A stretch of 64,000 bases of DNA from positions 1,405,712 to 1,469,711 of the forward strand of contig NW_006763294.1 of the NCBI RefSeq assembly GCF_000218685.1, given 5' to 3'. The notes below the pieces were generated by a model. That model did no database searches. It saw only the letters and a program-made list of their open reading frames with translations, and was not told the origin of the DNA. Of this stretch, positions 14,521 through 24,682 are shown one piece after another. This stretch comes from Serpula lacrymans var. lacrymans S7.9. Lineage: Eukaryota; Basidiomycota; Agaricomycetes; Boletales; Serpulaceae. The first letter of the stretch is position 1; the number at the start of each line of letters is the position of its first letter. The translations under genes and the position numbers were made by a program.

Positions 14521-14816
14521 ATGCCTTTCTTCCCCGCTGCACAAAACGTCAATGCCAGTCATAGCACGTTCAATGACATACACGGCGGGACGCAGATCAA
14601 CAACATCACCAACGACAACTCCTACAGAAATAATTCTGGGAACACCAACATCACCAATAACACCAATTCACATAATAACTCTTCCATTACCCAGACTAGT
14701 AAGTTTCTGTGCTTCCCGATTGTCCTGAATGTACTCGCCAAAACTGAACACTTTGAAAATCAGTGACAGGTAATGGGACACAGAATGCGAATCAGGCAAG
14801 CCAAAAGCAAACATGA
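14521..14816 (+). CDS. MPF array gene 2: closest to the NACHT protein N-terminus
   Basis: Exon 1 (14521-14698) begins MPFFPAAQNVNAS and continues STFNDIHGGTQINN, which matches STFNDISGGRQIN in the N-terminal exon of the NACHT-ankyrin gene at 28945. An Asn/Thr-rich segment (NTNITNNTNSHNNSSITQT) follows. A GTAAGT donor at 14699 and a CAG acceptor ending 14763 give the tail MTGNGTQNANQASQKQT and stop at 14814-14816, 76 residues. The tail start MTG-x-G-x-Q matches array gene 1. No known domain was recognised. The shared motif suggests physical interaction with the NACHT protein by homotypic assembly; this is inference. Confidence 0.72.
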
Positions 14817-15913
14817 TGAAATGGACACTTCGAGGGTGAGAAGATTATCATGCTCGAGGTATTGCAATGGCTGACAGTCTCTCCATAGGACCCTCATGGA
14901 TCGCTGCACCTTGTGTTGAATTTGTACGGTCCTGTTGATATTCCAAGAAAAAGAACTTGCTCATCGCCTTTTCCAGTGTAACAAATGTGATACTCTCAAG
15001 GATGGCTGTATTAGTTCTGTCTATGTATACCGTGATCAATCTCCACTTAGTAGTGTCGAGAAACACTGTCACTGAATGATATGTATTCGCGGAGATCGTG
15101 TGATTTATTGAGCCTGACTCGGAGACATGGGCTGGTGTCAAATTCCTTAAGTGATTCGGTCAATCTTACTAACGCCGTCTTTCTATCTAATTATTCAGTA
15201 TTTCTAGGTTTCCAGGTCTGAATTAAAAACGATCGTGTCTCTTCAAGGGATATACGAACTGCGACAACAAAATATCAAGTTGTGAATGCAGGATTTTGGA
15301 TGCAACTATATTCCGATGACAACCTGTACATTTTTGCCTTGACTGCATGAATGATTCATTCGAGAAGGAGGATGCTTATGAATGTGATAGCAAACGCATA
15401 TCAGGTGGGTAGTCATAAGCTGTCCAATCAAGTTCTTGGACAGAAACCGGCACGGTGCCCTAAACAGGGATGAAAGGTCTTTGGCGCTAACCAGGAATAT
15501 CTAGCCGAGTCATACGGGTCCAGGATAAAGCTCAAGCGCCAGAAATATCGTTGTTGGTTCAAAAGTTCTATACTGATGCTAAAGCAACGCTTATACCATA
15601 ATTGTAGTTATCCCTCCTAGAAGCAGGTTAGTTTCGCAGATGGCCGCCATCGTTCACATCTAAAAGGGACTTATTCATATGTGATCCAAGTTGGAAAAAT
15701 CAGCCCCCCAGGATGGCCACACTCGTTATCATCCCCTTCTTGATCAAGCACAGAAGTGTATCAAGTAGTCGATTGGCTCCGCTTGAACAGGGGTATATGT
15801 CAGTCAGCAGGGCACATTTAGAACCAGGGAGCTGGCATTCCATCTCATTCGTATTCTAGCCCTTCTTCGCGCACACAATCGATGGTTGGTCCGCTCATCC
15901 GGTGACTGCAGTA

Positions 15914-15919
15914 CATAAA
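15914..15919 (+). promoter_or_regulatory. TATA-like box of MPF gene 3
   Basis: CATAAA lies exactly 75 bases before the ATG. The same word is at the same distance in gene 4 (17365-17370), within otherwise diverged flanks. This suggests a retained core promoter. Confidence 0.4.
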
Positions 15920-15988
15920 GCCAACTTTGCAGCATGATACGTCCCACACAACACCTTTGTTCCCCTTTACACGCCCTAGCTGTTCAAT

Positions 15989-16259
15989 ATGCCTTTCACT
16001 CAACACGGTCAGAATGCTAATGCAAAAATCGCAACATACAACGATGTTGCTGGCGACCAAACCAACAACAACAAAACGGACAACTCTGTCCACACAAATT
16101 CTGGTAATACTACTACTGTGAACAACAACAACTCCGGAAACAACTCTTCCGTCACCCAGACTATGAGTTAGTAGTACTCCGATGATCATGGCAATGTCTT
16201 GACTAACCAAATATGATGTCGCATCAGGAGGAAGTGGGCGTCAAACAGTGCGTCGCTGA
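15989..16259 (+). CDS. MPF array gene 3: tiny Asn/Thr/Ser-rich protein
   Basis: Exon 1 (15989-16166) begins MPFTQHGQNANAKIATY, then NDVAGDQTNNN, then an Asn/Thr-rich stretch ending SSVTQTM. A GTTAGT donor at 16167, a branch-like GACTAAC at 16201 and a CAG acceptor ending 16227 lead to the tail RGSGRQTVRR and stop at 16257-16259. The tail shares QTV with gene 1 although the surrounding DNA has diverged, which supports a real second exon under constraint. A CATAAA word lies 75 bases before the ATG, at the same distance as in gene 4. Function unknown. Confidence 0.7.
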
Positions 16260-17364
16260 AAGACGATATATGATATGATCTGAAACCGTCGAGGTACGCG
16301 TTCGATTTTATAGCAGCAGGACGTTTTGTTTGATGTGATAATACTTCCTCGTGCAGAGCCATGGAATAAGACTACCAGTGGTTATTTGTCTACTGTCGCA
16401 GCTAGGAATGGTGGTTGTATTTGTATGGTTGAATTTGCCTGGCAATTGTAAAGTTTATCGCGTTGAAATCTTAAAATGTACAGTATCCTTGAGAGATATC
16501 AGAGTTTTGTGCTTCAAGTTGTTCTGGTTTGTAGTCTCGACTTAAAAAGCCCCTATAAGTATCTACTTACATCATGTGATATTGTGAGTCTGTCACAGGC
16601 CGTGATGATATGGCAAAGTCACACGGTAGTCGTTATCGGTTGCAACTCGTGGTCACTGGCAGCGTTTTTAGATGGAGAGATGTTCAAAGTTTCGCACCCA
16701 ACATTGCAGTCAGCATCACATCATCCGCGCTTGCAGATATCATTCAACCATTGATAACACGGCGCTAAGAACTGTGGGGCCTGGTTTTCTAGAAAATTCA
16801 AGCGCTAGATTAGCTCCCCCCTTCACTTGGCCGTCGTCAAAAGCATCAGAATCTTGACATCAAACTCGTGTATGGAAACAACTACATAACACCCGATTGT
16901 ATTGCCCACAACCTACTTTGTGTGTCCTCGTGGAACATCTTATGGAACGTACGGAACGCGTTGACCAGCCTTGGACAGAATGAAAGGACGCCAGCTCCAA
17001 GGCCTAAGAATAAATGGGCTATGCCTTATGCAAATGTCGTAAATGCTTGTTCTTCACAAGATGTCTAAGGATTGTGCACTGATTTTTCAAATACAATAGA
17101 AGCAGCTCAAAATAGCGATGCGGTCTAGCCAGGCATCCCGGAATTTTCCATCGCCTTTTTTCCAACGTAACGCAGCACAATCATCGCATTGTATTCTGAC
17201 AAGTCTTTCATACCAAATGCTATGTGCAGTACATGGAAAGGACAGTTATTCGGTGGACCGCCGCGGTTATATTGAAACCTTATTTTGTCGCTAGGCTGTC
17301 AACCCATAGTCATCTACTTGTCTGGCGCCGGTAAACAGTCGCCCCCCGATCAGATCCTGTACAA

Positions 17365-17370
17365 CATAAA
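17365..17370 (+). promoter_or_regulatory. TATA-like box of MPF gene 4
   Basis: CATAAA lies 75 bases before the ATG, matching the spacing in MPF gene 3. Confidence 0.4.
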
Positions 17371-17439
17371 AGCTTCAAGTCGATGGTGGTCACTGTCAGA
17401 CAATACTGTCGTTTATCAGTCCATTAAACCTCTCTCACC

Positions 17440-17691
17440 ATGCCATTTATCCAATACGGAGACCACGCCGAAGCTCATATTAAAACATACAACGACGTTG
17501 CCGGTGATCAGAACAACAAAACTGACACAAACAACTCTTATCAGAACAACGTTGGGAACACTACCACGACAGGGAATATAGATTCGAATAACGATTCCTC
17601 CGTCACGCAGATAACAAGTAAGCGCTCTTTTTTAATTTTCGTTTGACGTTGTACTGAATGAAATCTTAATTCACCAGTAGATGACAATTAG
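17440..17691 (+). CDS. MPF array gene 4: tiny Asn/Thr/Ser-rich protein with short tail
   Basis: Exon 1 (17440-17617) begins MPFIQYGDHAEAHIKTY, then NDVAGDQNNKTD and an Asn/Thr-rich stretch ending SSVTQIT. A GTAAGC donor at 17618 and an acceptor near 17677 or 17680 give only two to four more residues before a stop at 17689-17691, so the Gly/Gln tail of genes 1-3 is absent. Exon 1 resembles gene 3 most closely (NDVAGDQ), consistent with local duplication. It may be a natural short form or a decaying copy. Confidence 0.65.
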
Positions 17692-18711
17692 TATGCGGTG
17701 TGCCATAAATAAACTTGTCCCTGTGCGTTGAGAAACCCATATTATTAGTAGGTATGTTGTCATTATTGGTTTTCGCGTCTCTTCTGTACTGAAGGGTATT
17801 GGTACGTATACAGCACGGCGTGTGTAGGCGGAGATTGTGCATGCCTATTCGATCCTGGTTCCTTGCAATATCAACCCAATTGATTGGTCTGGTTTTCATA
17901 TAGTCGCTACTCGGGTGCCCCTATCATAGACGCTCTCGGTGCTTGTGTACCAGAAATGTGAGAGTTATTTATGATAGATATCTTCTTTCTGCTCCTCTGC
18001 ACTCTGGCTGCGGACTCCTGAAGTGGGTAAAGAACAATAATTCCCATAGTTATCGGGCGTTTCATCCATAAGTATATCCGTGTCCATACTCACCCAAGTT
18101 ATCGATATCTCACGGCCTGCGTTGAGTCTTTCTCTTTAGTGAATTGGGGTATCTGTGCTTACTCTTCTTTTATCGTATCTGATCCTTTCCGACGTTGATA
18201 TCTATCTTTAGGCACTCATGAAGTGATCATCGATTATCACTGGTCTGGTGATTAGCCTTCTGATGGAGAATCCTGATTAAATTGTTAGCCTTTCAGGCTC
18301 CAACGCTGGCTGAACAGTGGTCACCCTATTATGTTGTACTGTACACTGACAACAACTCAGACTCGATGGATGCCTGAACATTTTGAATTTTCGAATTAGC
18401 CGAACATCTTATTGTACTTTATTGAGGCATTGGTGTGTTTCGTCGTTCCTAATCCTTATTCTGAGGTTTGGCGATACTACAATACTTTCCTTGTTTATAG
18501 GCTCGCCTTGACGACGGGTGCTAATGAGGCTTAAGACGCGATGCCAAAGAACTCTCCTATCTAACATTCCATTGTGTCCGCATAAGAACAATAGGCCTGT
18601 CTCTTACAGCAAATTACAGACGCCATCCTCCTCTTAAACGCGCTGATTTTCTTTTGTTGTCAGGATCCATCCATCAAAGTTTCCCTTAGAAAGGATTTTG
18701 TCACACTGACT

Positions 18712-19003
18712 ATGCCCTTCACCCAACACGGTCAACAAGCCAGTGCCAAAATTGACACCTACAACGACGTTGGTGGACAGCAATCTAACACGACCAGCAC
18801 TGATAATTCTCGGAAAGACAATGTCGGGAACACTACTACTACGACTAATACAAACTCGAACAACAACTCTTCTGTCACGCAAACAAGTAAATTTTGCACT
18901 CAATGCACATTCTCGCTATATTCATCAAAATTTCAGCCGAGGCCGGTCGCAGCTGATATTACTATTACTTGCAGACCCCCTCCCCCGATCTTCCTTGAAC
19001 TAA
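18712..19003 (+). CDS. MPF array gene 5: tiny Asn/Thr/Ser-rich protein with diverged tail
   Basis: Exon 1 (18712-18886) begins MPFTQHGQQASAKIDTY, then NDVGGQQSNTT and an Asn/Thr-rich stretch ending SSVTQT. A GTAAAT donor at 18887 and a TTGCAG acceptor ending 18974 give the tail NPLPRSSLN and stop at 19001-19003; this tail is unlike those of genes 1-3, so the second exon may be replaced or mis-modelled. The first ten residues are nearly identical to gene 3 (MPFTQHGQ). It is the last recognisable member of the array. Confidence 0.65.
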
Positions 19004-22000
19004 GGGGTGAGAGGTAAAGGTAAAGTCCAACAGTTGCTATACTTTGATACTCACTGGCTTATTCTCTCAACATATTTCAGAATACTCAGCTAGCGTTCTT
19101 AGAATTTTTGAGACTATGCAGAGATATTTGAAAGAAAATTATCAGGTTAACTTCCTGAATAGTAATATTATCAGAAGTACCCTTTGAATGGTGCCGTTTG
19201 GTGGGCTTCTGCCGTGGAGGTTGTCATTGTATGACTATGTTTCTTGCTTCTCCGTTTGTAGAAAAAGGAGCTGTGGTACTTCGGGGAACTATCTCTTCAA
19301 TATATTTTCCTTTCCTCGATCTACTACAACGCATACCATTTACAGAAATTCCCTTATTTGGAAAGCACTCATTTGACTGCCACAGTTGCCGGCGGTTTCG
19401 ACTTGGACGATGACTATCTTTTGCTCTTCCTCCAATGTTAAGTCTGCTAACGAGCAGAAGCTTATTCATATGCTCGGCAAAACAACCCTCAAACTGATAC
19501 GCCTGACTTGGCGTAGACACCCTATGTCAAAGATGAGCTGGCATTTGGGACTTGCGTCCTCTAAGATACTTGTATCATGATATGCCACGAAAATCTCTGA
19601 TCGACTGCTTTATCAGTCCACACTCTCCCTGGTAAGGGTAAGTCCATATCAGCTTTTTTTTTTATCCACTCCGGGTCCAGTTCTCTAACAGGCGAACACG
19701 ACCGTGATGTTGGCAGCTACCATTCAAGTCTCACTTAAATTTAAACAGCATCGCCCTCCGGGCACCCCTGGCACCGACAACGATATTGAAGTGGACATGT
19801 GAGCTCGAATCAAAGTGACATGAATTGCATTGACAAGATTCAGTCGTCTGCTAAGGCACTGACGTCACATGATCACCTGTGACTTTCTTGTATATATCTA
19901 ATGGCACGCATAAAACCTTATTTATGTCTTAAAAAATTGCACAGAAAGTTTTGCAGCTTGATTCCGCCCATCTCTGTCCCAGCCGATTGTCAGAAATATG
20001 CGATGTGCAGTTGCCATTAAGAAAATGGAGTCGGACACAGTGTCACAACAAGCATGGATTTGAGTGTGTCACAGGTTGTCACAGATCACGTGGTGTGTGA
20101 GCCCTACCTTAAAGTGCAAGTATTGGCGTGCGAAACATACAGTCATAAAGAAATACTCGGTGCGAACAACTGGTGCCATTTCCAGTGTCGAATTGTGAAT
20201 GTGAGACCTGGTAACCTACGGTACCAGGAACTTGCGCCATCTGCTCAGGTATACACATTGCTTCTTGCCTATAAGAGTTCTCTCTCTCTCTCTTCTTTTC
20301 TAGGCGTTGGATCCTACAAAACAGCAAAACACTCATCCTAGAGATCTCCTCACCCTGGACATTTCCCGCCCACTATGCTTGTTGACTCGGACATGCCCTT
20401 TCACACCGTCGTGCTCTGCGAAAACAGTCATAACTCAGGCTACTAGCTTGGACTATCACTCATCTAAGCTGGCAAAAGAGCTTCGTCAATACTCCAAGCT
20501 TCCTGTTCAGCGGAACAAAAATTACAGTAAAATATCAAGAAACCGCCTGCTGGCGCTGAAAAGACAAATAAGCTTGGCTTGTTCAGTTTGTTTTGTTATT
20601 CGTCTTCTGTGAGAGTAACTGGTTATGTTTCTTTTGGTTCTGACTGGTTCTGCTTCCAGCCTATTTCTAAAGGATGCCGGAGAAATAAAAATAAAAACAT
20701 TCCTTGGCAAATTTTTGATCCCTTAGCCCGAGGGTGAAAACAAACTTATAAAACAGCAAAAAATCATCAAGAAGTTCTCGTACGACCTATTGGCATGAAA
20801 GGCAGTATCTTCTCTCTCTCTCTCATTCTAAAAAACAAGCCCTCAGAACTTCTTTTCATCTACGAAAGCGAATCCAAAATATCACAAATACGTCGACTGG
20901 ACCTATTGGCGCAAGAAACTCTATGCTCTCTCTCAGCTATTATCACACACGACCCCCACAACTCTTTACCCACGAGATGAAAACAATACGAGGAAACCGT
21001 TGAGTTGTCGTTATACGACCTTTGGTGTTGAAAATGTCATATAGCCCTCTATACCCTGTCTCTTTGTTCAAGCTTGATTGGCCTGTTTGTTTTTAACGAG
21101 CACTATTGAAATCAGATACCCTAGGCCAAAGACTTAGTTCCCAAGAAAATGTCGATTAATTGTGATGTGATCCATTGGCGTTGAGCAAATCATTCTCCCC
21201 GCAGAAATACCGTCAAAACAAAATACCCCGAGCTCCCTACTTAGCCCAGGATGAAAACAGAGTAAGGAGGCGGTCGACGGATTGTGCTACAGCTAGCTGG
21301 CCTGTCGACATAGAACAAAACAAGCCTTTCTCCCTCTGTCAAGAACACGAAATAACCTAAGCCTCTTATATCTCGGCCCTCATTCCTAGCTGATGAGTGC
21401 ATATGTAAGCCACCCACTTGGTGTGCTAAACTGGTATTTCCAGCCTCTGGACCGACAGAACAAGAAACGAGTTGGTAGGTCTCGATTTTGACTCTTCTGA
21501 ATATGCCATCGGAGGGATTACTTTATGAGTATTCTTCCTTTCATTTCATTCGCCTCGTACTTTTTGTCTTTCCTATGGCTATTTTTAAGCAACAGATGAA
21601 CAAAACACCCTCAACAATTCGCAGCTGTACCATTTACATCGAGGAATTGAAGGTCAAATTGTTAAAGTAGCAGGCAGTCCAATGTCTCCGATAGACACTG
21701 CAAATGACACTTGATAACAGATTTTATAAGAGCAAACTTCGTTCAACTACTTTCTTATGATTCGTAGAAATCAAAACAGTATTGGGATTGGTGCAAACAA
21801 TTTATTAGAGTAGCACATAGAGAACGAACGATATACAGCGACGGATAATACGAAAGAACGGTCTGGCCTTTAAACCAAGAGTATGAATTGCAGATCAACC
21901 TGTGGGAGATAAAGTTTATCAGCATCATGTAAAACGAAAACGATACACAGAAAAGTCAGTATTAGCATGGAAACTCATCAACACTTGTTCAAAAACAAGG

Positions 22001-22707
22001 TCAGGGCTTGACTTCTATTTTGTTCGATCATTCAAATAAGAAAGGAAACAACATTTACCTATCATACACGACACACACGAAGGCACTCAGAATCTGTGAT
22101 GAAAGACATAAAGGTCAATAAAAGTCGAGAAACATGAAAGAATCGAGATCAGAAATTTGGGTATATAGAAAACATTCATGAGCTCGATGAGCTTCGAAGT
22201 AGCGATTCATTTTTTCTCGTCACATCGAAAAGGGTAGTGAAAAAAATTAGAACAAAACTCACTAGAGTTGCCTTCAGGCTTCAAATCAAAGGGACGAACG
22301 AGGCTGAGGAAGACCAAAGACTATTTTCTCGTGGGCTTTATGGTGCGATTTAGGTCATGTGACCTCAAGCTTAGGGCAGGTCCCACTTACCTCACTTTAG
22401 GCTTGCCGTACTGACACGAATTATCTTGCAAATTATCATCACCGGGCAGTGGAAAGAGTAAAGGTATCACCGGCTGTATTTGTCTGGCTGTATCGATTAT
22501 ACAATGGTTAAGACTTTGCTTAGGAATTTACGTATTTTCACCCTTGCAGCTCGTGAGTTTTGGAAAAGGTATATCATATATTTTAATCTACACAGAATTG
22601 TAAATGCTGATGATGGCACATGCTATAGTTGAATATACATTGAATCAAGATGCAGCAGGAACCAATGAACCTTGCTGCTATAATCAATAACTGGATAATG
22701 CTTACCC
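19004..22707. other. gene-poor region downstream of MPF array
   Basis: I see no gene with family support across about 3.7 kb. Short open frames lack introns with good signals or recognisable motifs. A CT-rich microsatellite is at about 20279-20300, and a degenerate repeat is listed separately. A diverged or rapidly evolving gene cannot be excluded. Confidence 0.4.
20720..21330. repeat. degenerate dispersed repeat, about 110-270 bp spacing
   Basis: A word like CCTATTGGCG recurs near 20790, 20901, 21020 (as CCTTTGGTG) and 21170. A second word, CTTAGCCC..GG.TGAAAACA, recurs near 20724, 20966 and 21239. CT-rich tracts and AAACAAGCC sit between them. The order of words is conserved, so this looks like three or four old copies of one unit. 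Confidence 0.5.
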
Positions 22708-24682
22708 CTATGCTGCTACGACAAACTCCAAAACATACGCCTCAGCCAAATCCCAGACCTTCTCGAGTTTGAGTCCTGCCGAATCACTATACACACACGA
22801 TCTATTGAGAAAAGGAGATGCAAGGAAATCTTAGATAAACAAACTTACGCAAGCTCCAGTGAATCTCTCAGCGTACGCTCCTTCGCATTGTGCAGCAAGA
22901 GCATAGTCATGTCTTGTTGGTACATCCGCATGTTACCCACACCGAAGTTAGGTAGCATCGGCTCTGGTGCCTGTTTACGAAGACGGTTAGTTTGAACAAA
23001 GTTCTGTACTTGAATTGGAATGACTGACGATTGTTGCGCCAAGTGTTTCTGCCTCTACTTCTGCTTGTTTGCGACTGAGTTGACGAAGTACATAGTCATC
23101 TAGTTGACAGGCGACAGATCATGGTAAGCTGAGTGAGTGCCACAGGTAGGTCAGATAAGATCGACTTACGGACGAGCAGTCTACTATGGGGTCCCATCGC
23201 TTGCCGTACGTTACGAAGAATAAGTGCAGCTTCATTGTCTGGCCAGTCGTGGATGATGTTTCTTAGCTGCAGCACGAGAAGTGTTATTTGGGGCACACGA
23301 ACGGATGAGCGGACCAACTTACGTAGTAGATCTCCTTTCCTTTTACAGGTGCTTCTTCGAAAAAGTTAAGAGGCAAGAAATCGACTCTATTTTCAGCTAC
23401 AGCTTCTGGACAGTCTCTAGCCCAGGTCTAAAAGGTAAGAATAATGATAAGCAATTTGCACGATTCGGATTGAGATCTGCACGCACAGTTCGTGATTGTA
23501 CAAGTGCCTCTGGAAGATCGTGGATAGTGATATTGACATGCTTGTGAGTTTTTGCCAAGGGTAAAGAGAAGGCACCGATACCACCACCAACATCGACGAC
23601 TGTGGAAAATTTCTCGAATGGGTATTCTACAAAAATAGATAAGCTTTGATATACAGCCATTCGAATGTGAATGTGTGAATTGCTCACGCGTAAGGACAGC
23701 GAGAGAACCCATGATGCCGTTTAAGCCCCTCATCGACGTGTGATAGCTCTAAATAAGAATTTCGATACTAGAGTGATGGGACAATCTACGAGGCAACTTA
23801 CCACTCGTCTGTCATCCTGAAATCAGCATGTGAGTTGTTGATGGTGAGAAAAGAGAACCGAATAATGCGCACATCCATTCTCATCCAATCGAAGAACGTG
23901 CCTTCGATACCCAGAGGTTTTATCGCATGCATGATAGGAGCTGCCGAAGGTTCGTACGAGTATGCATATCCGGGCTCTTTCAAGGTTTCATAGTAGACAC
24001 CAGCGCCTTTAGCGCACGCCTCTACGTGAAGACTGATCATGTGTCTGACCGGGTTCGAGCTGTTGAGGATGAGGGACAATCGGTTGTTGGCGAAGACATC
24101 CGTGTCGACTACACAGCGACGAACATCAGCGCGATGGACGGTGCAAGAATGCGAGTGTAGGTATGCGAAATTGGGAACGTACCCTCAGTGAAGCACCCCC
24201 TGGTTGAAAGGAGACGCAGCATACGCGATAGCTTGAGTGGGTCGACGTCGATGATCTTCGAGAGATCATTGACGTGAATACCCTTCGGGTAGTCAACGAG
24301 AATATCAGAGATATTCTCCCGGAGCACGACGCGTATGCATGCATAGTCATATACTTGTACAAGCTGCATCAAAAAGTCAACATTCCATCATGACATTCTG
24401 CAAGAAGACAGTACGCAGTGTTGAGGCGGGGCTTACATTAATCGCCGTATGGGATGGAGGCGCTAGTGTTGAGCATATCTGTCCGCATGCACCTTCTAGT
24501 GTTCGTATGGCCATCTTTAGTGCCACAGTATCCATGGCGTTATCCAGTGGGTGCGGGCCTGTCGAGTCAATGGAAGGCACTTCCATCCCGTCCTGCTCGT
24601 ACAGCGCCATGGCCTCTTGCGCTGCCCCGTTGGCGAGCTTCAACAGCGCCTCGATCTTAGCTCTACCAGACATATTCGACAT
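22708..24682 (-). CDS. SAM-dependent O-methyltransferase, plant/fungal COMT-like
   Basis: Transfers a methyl group from S-adenosylmethionine to a small-molecule hydroxyl, usually in secondary metabolism; the substrate cannot be read from sequence. ATG at 24682 (MSNMSGRAKIEALLKLANGA) opens a helical N-terminal part. The next exons give a winged-helix dimerisation domain (VNDLSKIIDVDPLKLSRMLR, LLSTRGCF), then a linker YETLKEPGYAYSYEPS. The catalytic domain has the SAM-binding motif STVVDVGGGIGAFSLPLA, ITIHDLPEALVQS, the general-base region NIIHDWPDNEAALILRNVRQ, and RLLVRKSILSD. It ends LKLEKVWDLAEAYVLEF with a stop at 22708. At least six short introns are needed. The His-Asp of IIHDWPD is the expected catalytic pair. 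No other biosynthetic gene is adjacent. Confidence 0.85.

Noticed and set aside
22100..22600. Possible gene upstream of the methyltransferase stop
   Set aside because: Stops are frequent in all frames and no splice-linked motif was found.
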